Assembly: GCA_002796045.1 (NCBI GenBank)
Contig: PCVM01000052.1
Span: 1-6,177, forward strand
DNA length: 6,177 nucleotides
From: Candidatus Roizmanbacteria bacterium CG11_big_fil_rev_8_21_14_0_20_36_8
GTDB taxonomy: Bacteria; Patescibacteriota; Microgenomatia; UBA1406; GWC2-37-13
Direction of reading: 5' to 3'
Shown: piece by piece, positions 1-5,116 of the stretch
How positions within the stretch are numbered: position 1 is the first letter of the stretch
Layout of the letters: each line of letters begins with the position of its first letter
Position numbers and translations under genes: made by a program
Notes under the pieces: model-generated
Seen by the model: the letters and a program-made list of their open reading frames with translations, nothing else
Told to the model about the DNA's origin: nothing
Databases searched by the model: none

Positions 1-849
1 AGTAGGAACAAGCACATCGCCAGTTCGATACACTGGTTTAAATGGGGTGACGTCATTTCGTTCTATCTGGATGCTTTTGTCATAAATTTTAATTTTTTCA
101 GAAGGACTGATATCATCAAATAAAATCATTTTCTTTTGACCTCCTAAGGTAATCAGTCGTAATTTTACCGGAGAAAGCCAACTGAGGTGAATATATGCAG
201 TGAAATTATTTTCAAACTCGACGACCAAATTTGCGATCTGATTTGTATTTCCGTTTGAAATTGGTGTAGATCCAATTGTTTGAACGTCCACAATTTTTTT
301 ATTCGGAAATAAATGAAACAAGATTGAAAGATCGTGTGGTGCCAGATCCCAAACGACGTCAACATTTTTTTGAATAAGACCGAGATTGGTTCGAAAAGAG
401 GTGTAATATGACGGTTCTCCAATGGTATTGCTTTGAAGAAGCTCTTGCATTTTGAGAACGGGACCATAAAATATGAAAGGAAAATCAACATGCAAGTAAA
501 GATTATTCTTTTTGGCTAAATCTAATAGCTCTTGCGCATCATGCAAGGAAGTAGTGAATGGTTTTTCAATCCATAGATGCTTCTTGCTTTCCAACACTTT
601 TTTCCCCAACAATGCATGAGTCTCGGGTGATGTTGCAATAGCTATCATATCAAGTTGAGGGTCATTGAGAAGTTCATTGAAGTCTTTTGTAACCTGTATT
701 GTTGGAAGTATTTTTTTGGCTCGATCAAGATTTTGATCTATTAAATCACACCCCCATGTTACAGAAAACTTGTCATGATCGGTGAAATTTCTTACTAAAT
801 TAGGTCCCCAGTATCCAAGCCCTACTACTCCAACGGTTAATTTTTTCAT
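1..849 (-). CDS. Gfo/Idh/MocA sugar-nucleotide dehydrogenase, WlbA-like (3' end beyond left edge)
   Basis: Predicted cytoplasmic NAD-dependent dehydrogenase acting on a nucleotide sugar. Seen: 283 codons run without a stop from ATG at 849 to the left edge, which falls on a codon boundary. The N-terminus is a Rossmann fold with GxxGxG at residues 7-12 and YWG just after it. The EKP motif is at 95-97, giving the likely catalytic Lys96. The substrate-domain segment WDLAPHDLSI spans 168-177, with His172 as the likely second catalytic residue. Known of the family: WlbA-type enzymes oxidise C3 of UDP-N-acetylglucosaminuronic acid, and members are usually about 320-350 residues, so some 40-60 are probably missing here. 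The exact substrate cannot be told from sequence; related C3-oxidising deoxysugar enzymes are possible. Residues 122-125 read DFPF where I recall DHTF in close relatives. It lies 21 bp after the kinase gene and is last in the visible operon. Family certain, substrate not. Confidence 0.93.
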   Translation of the reverse strand, partial: MKKLTVGVVGLGYWGPNLVRNFTDHDKFSVTWGCDLIDQNLDRAKKILPTIQVTKDFNELLNDPQLDMIAIATSPETHALLGKKVLESKKHLWIEKPFTTSLHDAQELLDLAKKNNLYLHVDFPFIFYGPVLKMQELLQSNTIGEPSYYTSFRTNLGLIQKNVDVVWDLAPHDLSILFHLFPNKKIVDVQTIGSTPISNGNTNQIANLVVEFENNFTAYIHLSWLSPVKLRLITLGGQKKMILFDDISPSEKIKIYDKSIQIERNDVTPFKPVYRTGDVLVPT

Positions 850-870
850 ATAAGTGGTAAATGTTAATTT

Positions 871-1446
871 TTATTTCTTTATGTGTGTAATAATCTCTGA
901 TAGGCACGAATCAATAGATTGAGAAGTGTCAATAATTGGCACATTTAGGACTTTTGCAGCAAATTGATATTGTTTTCTAAAACGTTCATGCTCAGCCCTA
1001 TTATATTCCCCTTTTCGTTTTATTGCGACTGCTGGAGAAACATCTAAAAAAAATACGTAATCTGGTCGAGGAAGGAGTTTCAGATAAATGCACGCAATCC
1101 ATTGCGGACATATTTTGTAATACAATAATCGTACAACTTTGTCATAAAAATACCGATCTGAAATTATGACATTTTTTCTTTGAGCACTTCTGTATTGAAG
1201 GGCATACGTTAAAAGATTGTCAAGGTAGGCAAAAGGAATCAGAAGTCGCCAAAAGAGTCGATATTTCTCAACGGTGTGTTCATCAGATCGAAATGATTTT
1301 TGAGCAGTTGTGTAGGTATGTCCATGAGTGTAGGATGATTTAATTTTATTTTGATGGAGGTGCTTTTTTAGACTCATTGCTAAAGTGCTTTTTCCCGTCC
1401 CATCCATCCCACAAAATACAATGAGTGCTGTTTGTTTAAGATTCAT
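871..1446 (-). CDS. Thymidylate-kinase-like P-loop kinase of a glycan locus
   Basis: A 191-residue NMP-kinase-fold protein. Seen: Walker A GMDGTGKST at 13-21; DRYFYD at 97-102; the core strand ending FFLDVSP at 132-138; and a basic, LID-like helix starting RKGE at 144-147. Known of the family: dTMP kinases share this P-loop and the PDxVFxLD strand, but usually follow DRY with a Ser-Ser-x-Ala-Tyr-Gln thymidine-binding segment. Here DRY is followed by FYDKVVRLLY, as in the TMPK-like proteins of surface-polysaccharide clusters. Inference: an ATP-dependent phosphotransferase acting on a glycan, lipid or sugar intermediate rather than the housekeeping dTMP kinase. Start: ATG at 1446 overlaps the upstream stop in ATGA and puts the first beta strand directly before the P-loop. 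A GTG at 1497 would add 17 residues inside the preceding gene and is less likely. The fold is well supported; the substrate is unknown. Confidence 0.85.
   Translation of the reverse strand: MNLKQTALIVFCGMDGTGKSTLAMSLKKHLHQNKIKSSYTHGHTYTTAQKSFRSDEHTVEKYRLFWRLLIPFAYLDNLLTYALQYRSAQRKNVIISDRYFYDKVVRLLYYKICPQWIACIYLKLLPRPDYVFFLDVSPAVAIKRKGEYNRAEHERFRKQYQFAAKVLNVPIIDTSQSIDSCLSEIITHIKK
1443..1446 (-). other. ATGA stop/start overlap, nucleotidyltransferase to kinase
   Basis: On the coding strand the kinase ATG (1446-1444) and the nucleotidyltransferase TGA (1445-1443) share bases. With no Shine-Dalgarno-like sequence upstream, termination-reinitiation coupling is the simplest way for the kinase to be translated. 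This suggests balanced production of the two proteins. It also supports 1446 as the kinase start over the GTG at 1497. Confidence 0.8.
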
Positions 1447-2324
1447 AATCCAAGTCGGTCTTTTAATATATAACGCGCTCCCCACAGTTTCTTCCACGCT
1501 CGCTTTTCAATAACCGCCCGTGCAAGAATTGAGTAAGGCACTGAAATGGGAAACTGAAGTGGACTATTCTGTTTTTTCCCTCTTTGGAGCTTTGCGTGCC
1601 AAGGCTCATCATATAGTAAAGTGTGTAATTCATTGAGCAATGCCGTTATATGGTGAAACGTTTTTTCCCAATTGTTATCTTGTGCTTCTTTCTCCAATTC
1701 ATCCCATCGAATGTTTTTTGATTGATTATAAATATGCATAAGTTCTCCAAGTCTTACTTCAGCAAGCTCAAATGGCATGTGTGCAACTCGAATCAAGACA
1801 TCAAGTTCTGGATTTGGGACGAATATTTTCATTCCATTAAATTCAATCCTTTTCACATGAGACCAGATATAGGTATTTGATACTTCTTCGGAGTCGGTCC
1901 ATGAAATTTTAAAATTAATATCTGTATCGAATGGAAAATGAATTTGTTTATCTTGTATCATTTTTTTTACTTCTTCGGCTTTTTGATGGTTTTTTACCAA
2001 AATATCAAGATCGCTTGTATCGTGGGGATATGAGGAAATTGTTTTTATGACAAGAAGTTCAGAAAGATCAGTGATTCTTGATAGAATTTGAAGCGATTTT
2101 ATAATCGCATCAGTATATGAACGGAACTCTTTTGCATATTGTGAATAGAATGAATCCGATTGATACGTGAGTGCAAGAAAATGAATGAGGCGATTTTTTT
2201 GAGCAAAATAAATAAGTTCAGAATCAGAGCTTGGAATCTTCAAGGAATTTGAAGTTATTTTTTTTGGATAAATTTTTTCACAGAGATCAATAATTTGTTT
2301 TTGAGGGCTCGTTTTTTCTTTCAT
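1443..2324 (-). CDS. Putative nucleotidyltransferase, NTP_transf_5-like
   Basis: A 293-residue soluble protein resembling the uncharacterised nucleotidyltransferase family NTP_transf_5 (DNA polymerase beta-like fold). Seen: the metal-binding signature SDLDILV at 104-110 (Asp105, Asp107); a possible third carboxylate, Asp135, in a strand reading DTDINFKISW; Lys94 about ten residues before the signature, where the family often has Lys-Gly; and a helical segment with NPELDVLIRVAHM at 171-183, matching the family's helical segment with a conserved His. The C-terminus is basic. Known: such enzymes transfer NMP to protein, small-molecule or phosphate acceptors, and many have no proven reaction. It overlaps the upstream glycosyltransferase and the downstream kinase by 4 bases each, so the three are probably co-translated. 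Inference: it works with the kinase on the glycan or its lipid carrier. Sequence conservation is low, so the family call is moderately sure and the function unknown. It contains two A8 tracts, but the frame is intact. Confidence 0.75.
   Translation of the reverse strand: MKEKTSPQKQIIDLCEKIYPKKITSNSLKIPSSDSELIYFAQKNRLIHFLALTYQSDSFYSQYAKEFRSYTDAIIKSLQILSRITDLSELLVIKTISSYPHDTSDLDILVKNHQKAEEVKKMIQDKQIHFPFDTDINFKISWTDSEEVSNTYIWSHVKRIEFNGMKIFVPNPELDVLIRVAHMPFELAEVRLGELMHIYNQSKNIRWDELEKEAQDNNWEKTFHHITALLNELHTLLYDEPWHAKLQRGKKQNSPLQFPISVPYSILARAVIEKRAWKKLWGARYILKDRLGL
2321..2324 (-). other. ATGA stop/start overlap, glycosyltransferase to nucleotidyltransferase
   Basis: The nucleotidyltransferase ATG (2324-2322) overlaps the glycosyltransferase TGA (2323-2321). 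It is the same 4-base arrangement as the next junction downstream, so three genes in a row form one translationally linked block. No Shine-Dalgarno-like sequence precedes the start. Confidence 0.8.
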
Positions 2325-3385
2325 TGAGTATTGAGTAATAAATGATATGTATGAAAGATTTTTTCATACTCGTTTTTTGAATACATTTTTTGGATTTTTT
2401 TGGAAGCTTCTGTGCCAATTACTTTTCGCTCTGACGGATTATCGAGAAGTTTGTTTATGAGGGAAATGACCCTTTCTTTATTTTTAAAGTCTACCATAAA
2501 ACCCGTTTTTCCCTGATCGATAATTTCCTCATTCCCTTTCATGAGTGATGTAATGACACATTTTCTCAATGCCATTGCTTCAAGAATTGAGATTGGAGGT
2601 CGAATAAGCATCCATCGAAAGGGAAGAATGATTAACTTCGAAACCATGAGTAATTGCTCTAGAGGCTCTTTGTAGGGATATATTTTTACCGATACATTTG
2701 GGAGAAGAGATACTCTTTTGAGCAATATATCTGCTTCAGCAAACGTATATCTGAGTAAAATAGTGAATTTCTTTTTTTGGAGAGCTTCAGCAAGATGAAC
2801 AATGAAATCAAATCCTCGATTGATGTTGCTATCGCCAAAATAGAGAATATCTGTGGCTTCTGTTTTCTGTTGAACGTCAATAAATTTTTGGCCAAGCCCA
2901 ATTCGTATGAGGTGTATTTTCCTTTCAGGAATACCTGCAGAAATTAATTCCATCTTCAAGTAATTACTTGTCACAAAAATTGCGGGATGAGATCGAAATG
3001 AAAGTATAGCCATCCATTTAAGGATTAGAGGAATGTTTTCTATTGTCTCGGAAAGAAGTATGACCTGAGTACAACCAACTAAAATATTAATAAAAGAAAT
3101 ATATACAGACATAAGTGCACCATTTACATGAATGATGTCTGGCCGAATTTTCCTTAGGATGCGCCCAATATGAATAGTGCTTACTATAAATTTCAAGATA
3201 GAGCTGCTCATATCATAGAGATAATAGGAGACACCGTCTCTGGTAATTTGCTCTGCTTGATGAGTGTTTGATATAACAAAAACTTGATTGTTCTCACTTG
3301 CTTTCAAGATGAGTTTATTCATCACTCCCGCTTGTCCCGTAATGTGAGCGTGGTGAAAATTTGAAAAAATATAGCAGATTTTCAT
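2321..3385 (-). CDS. Glycosyltransferase, GT-B fold, GT4-like
   Basis: A 354-residue retaining-type sugar transferase, probably adding a sugar from a nucleotide donor to a lipid-linked glycan on the cytoplasmic membrane face. Seen: an N-terminal Rossmann domain opening MKICYIFSNF; the acceptor-domain strand RPDIIHVNG at 81-89; hydrophobic stretches around 92-112 and 117-130 that could touch the membrane; the linker SAGIPERKIHLI at 149-160; and a C-terminal donor domain with YFGD at 182-185 and PPISILEAMA at 263-272. Known of the family: the C-terminal motif is normally Glu-x7-Glu. Here the second Glu is kept (Glu269) but the first is Ile261, and the usual Arg after the YFG-like strand is Asp185. 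Length is normal for GT4. It starts 14 bp after the methyltransferase and its TGA overlaps the next start. The fold is confident; donor and acceptor are unknown. Confidence 0.88.
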   Translation of the reverse strand: MKICYIFSNFHHAHITGQAGVMNKLILKASENNQVFVISNTHQAEQITRDGVSYYLYDMSSSILKFIVSTIHIGRILRKIRPDIIHVNGALMSVYISFINILVGCTQVILLSETIENIPLILKWMAILSFRSHPAIFVTSNYLKMELISAGIPERKIHLIRIGLGQKFIDVQQKTEATDILYFGDSNINRGFDFIVHLAEALQKKKFTILLRYTFAEADILLKRVSLLPNVSVKIYPYKEPLEQLLMVSKLIILPFRWMLIRPPISILEAMALRKCVITSLMKGNEEIIDQGKTGFMVDFKNKERVISLINKLLDNPSERKVIGTEASKKIQKMYSKNEYEKIFHTYHLLLNTQ

Positions 3386-3399
3386 ATATTAATGCAAAA

Positions 3400-4023
3400 T
3401 CAAGGCTTTTGGCCCTCAAAAAATAAATATTGACAATATTTTCGAAGAAATGGTGGAGTAGAAACTAAGCCATATGGAATAAATGGCAGTCCAAACCAGT
3501 ATGACGTAATGACTATTTTGACAAATCCCACACTTTTAAGTATTTTTGTTAATTCGTCTGCGGTATATTCTCGTATATGAATAGTTGGCCCAAGAACGGG
3601 ATCAACGCCCAAGTTAAGAGGATATATTCTTTCTTTTCCTATGGTGCGAAGAAGAGTATTTGTCAGTCGGGATTTATTTGGCGTTCCAAAATATAAGCGG
3701 CCTGATTTTTTTAATACACGAAATGATTCTTCAATCATTCGGATATCTTTTGGAACATGCTCAATGACATCAAAAGATACTGCAAGGTCAAAAGTATTGT
3801 CAGCAAACGGCATTTTTGTTGCATCTCCTTGAACGAAAGTAAAATTTTTATATTTATCAACAACGACATTTTGCAAATCAAGCCCCGTAACATTATTATG
3901 TTGAGCAAAAATTGAGGTGTAATTTCCCATACCACATCCAACATCGAGAACTTTTTTCCTCTTATATTTTTGAGCAAATGACCTCAGCTGTCTTTCTATG
4001 CCTTCACCGATTTTTTCAATCAT
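3400..4023 (-). CDS. Class I SAM-dependent methyltransferase (Methyltransf_11 type)
   Basis: A 207-residue Rossmann-fold methyltransferase using S-adenosylmethionine. Seen: motif I VLDVGCGMG at 25-33; the acidic ribose-binding residue Asp49 in GLDL; GDA at 66-68, where the adenine is contacted; the motif FDLAVSFDVIEHV at 78-90; a post-motif strand ending GTPN at 113-116; and HIREYTADEL at 149-158 introducing the C-terminal helix and a strand common in UbiG-like enzymes. The last 35 residues are hydrophobic and aromatic (WFGLPFIPYG at 176-185) and may shape an acceptor pocket or lie against the membrane. Inference: sitting between two glycosyltransferases, it probably O-methylates a glycan or caps a chain. 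Quinone or small-molecule methylation cannot be excluded from sequence. The ATG at 4023 leaves a 16 bp gap and a normal N-terminal helix. Fold nearly certain, substrate open. Confidence 0.92.
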   Translation of the reverse strand: MIEKIGEGIERQLRSFAQKYKRKKVLDVGCGMGNYTSIFAQHNNVTGLDLQNVVVDKYKNFTFVQGDATKMPFADNTFDLAVSFDVIEHVPKDIRMIEESFRVLKKSGRLYFGTPNKSRLTNTLLRTIGKERIYPLNLGVDPVLGPTIHIREYTADELTKILKSVGFVKIVITSYWFGLPFIPYGLVSTPPFLRKYCQYLFFEGQKP

Positions 4024-4039
4024 ATATATAACGTAATTT

Positions 4040-5095
4040 TTATTTAATATTAAACGTTTTTAAGAGTGCTCGTTGAAATATATTATCCCAACTGTATTTA
4101 TCTTTTATTAATACAACGTTGACCCTCATTGATCGAAGTAGTTTATCATCTTGTAATAATTTTAGCATTGCGTTGGTAAGCTCAAGCTCGTTGTCATCAA
4201 TAACTATACCGCATTTTTTTTGATTGACCTCTTTTGAAATTAATGGGACACGAGATATAATTATCGGTAATCCAATACTGAAGTAAACTTTTACTTTTCC
4301 AGGATCAGTATACTTAGTTATGGTATTGTGTTCGTAGGGAGCTAGAGCAAACGCACAATCTGAAAGTGTTTTATACACTTTTGTAATATCACCCATAAAT
4401 CCTGTAAAGGTTATAGGAAGATCTTTTCCCATGCGTTTTAGTTTTTTGAGCAATGGGCCGCTCCCGATAACAACCAAATGAACATTCGGATTTTTTTGAT
4501 ATACATTTCGAAACGACCGCATCATCATCTCCAATCCAAGTCCATCCTTGATGTGACCTACAAAACCAATCTTATTTCGACTGATTTTATTAAATGGAAG
4601 GATGTCACACGGATCTGTTCCATCTGGAACTTGAATGTGTTTTTTCATGAAAAGACTTTCGTAGCCACGCTTCAAGCGCTCTTGCATCATTCGGTCAACC
4701 TTCATATAGGCCGAAGAATCCCAGACAACATCTGAATGCTTCACGCAAAAATAATCAAGCCATTGATACAAGTAATTCAAAACTTTATTTGAATGACGAT
4801 CCTCCACCCAATCAGGAGAGAAGTAAACTACTTTTGATACTTTTCCAACTTTTTTTAGCCAAATTCCCACGAATGCATTCAATCGATTTGAGCCAATAAA
4901 AACATCAAAATGTTCCTTATTTTGGAGTACTTTCCAAAATGTATCAGCCATCCCTAAAAACCATGTCAATGGGTTTGCCATCAACTCATGCTGAATAAAT
5001 AAATGAGTAATTTTGTGTCTTTCAAAGTATTTTTTTAATGCTTGAGATGTACCAAATGCAAAATTATGCGTTGCTATGATATAGGTTTTATCCAT
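4040..5095 (-). CDS. Glycosyltransferase, GT-B fold, group 1-like
   Basis: A 351-residue cytoplasmic glycosyltransferase. Seen: an N-terminal domain with strands IIATHN at 6-11 and FDVFIGSN at 63-70, then KVVYFSPDWVEDR at 88-100; a domain hinge near 153-160 (HIQVPDGT); and a C-terminal donor domain opening KIGFVGHIKDG at 175-185, with VHLVVIGSGP at 205-214, ITFTGFMG at 228-235 and DPGKVKVYFSIGLPI at 264-278. Known of the family: that last segment matches the donor-phosphate region of group 1 enzymes, commonly Pro-x-Lys-hydrophobic-x-Glu-Tyr-x-x-x-Gly-x-Pro. Lys267, Tyr271, Gly275 and Pro277 are kept, but the Glu position is Val270. The short GHIKDG loop recalls TuaH-like enzymes more than the PimA type. 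It lies 21 bp after the GT-C gene and 16 bp before the methyltransferase. It is not a close duplicate of the other GT-B gene. Donor and acceptor unknown. Confidence 0.85.
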   Translation of the reverse strand: MDKTYIIATHNFAFGTSQALKKYFERHKITHLFIQHELMANPLTWFLGMADTFWKVLQNKEHFDVFIGSNRLNAFVGIWLKKVGKVSKVVYFSPDWVEDRHSNKVLNYLYQWLDYFCVKHSDVVWDSSAYMKVDRMMQERLKRGYESLFMKKHIQVPDGTDPCDILPFNKISRNKIGFVGHIKDGLGLEMMMRSFRNVYQKNPNVHLVVIGSGPLLKKLKRMGKDLPITFTGFMGDITKVYKTLSDCAFALAPYEHNTITKYTDPGKVKVYFSIGLPIIISRVPLISKEVNQKKCGIVIDDNELELTNAMLKLLQDDKLLRSMRVNVVLIKDKYSWDNIFQRALLKTFNIK

Positions 5096-5116
5096 AAAGT
5101 TTTGTATTCAATAGGT

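Noticed and set aside
165..491. Open frame of 108 codons on the minus strand
   Set aside because: It lies inside the dehydrogenase gene in another frame. The dehydrogenase frame shows clear family motifs, and this one shows none.
871..1446. Housekeeping thymidylate kinase (tmk)
   Set aside because: The P-loop and core strand fit, but the thymidine-binding segment after DRY is absent and the gene sits within a glycan operon, so no symbol is given.
1447..1497. N-terminal extension of the kinase from GTG at 1497
   Set aside because: It would add 17 residues before the P-loop strand and overlap the preceding gene by 55 bases. ATG 1446 in an ATGA overlap is more natural.
1443..2324. Nucleotidyltransferase half of a toxin-antitoxin pair (AbiEii or MNT type)
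   Set aside because: No HEPN-like or antitoxin-like partner is adjacent; both neighbours are operon enzymes, and the helical C-terminal region fits NTP_transf_5 better.
2686..2901. Open frame of 71 codons on the minus strand
   Set aside because: Shadow inside the GT-B glycosyltransferase gene; no motif and no separate start context.
3402..3416. Hairpin AGGGC-CAAAA-GCCTT on the coding strand as a terminator
   Set aside because: The stem is only five pairs including a wobble, it lies in the last methyltransferase codons, and no T-run follows.
3641..3832. Open frame of 63 codons on the plus strand
   Set aside because: Antisense to the methyltransferase core motifs; nothing supports coding.
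3735..3977. Open frame of 80 codons on the minus strand
   Set aside because: Out-of-frame shadow of the methyltransferase.
4478..4735. Open frame of 85 codons on the plus strand
   Set aside because: Antisense to a well-supported glycosyltransferase; no family resemblance.
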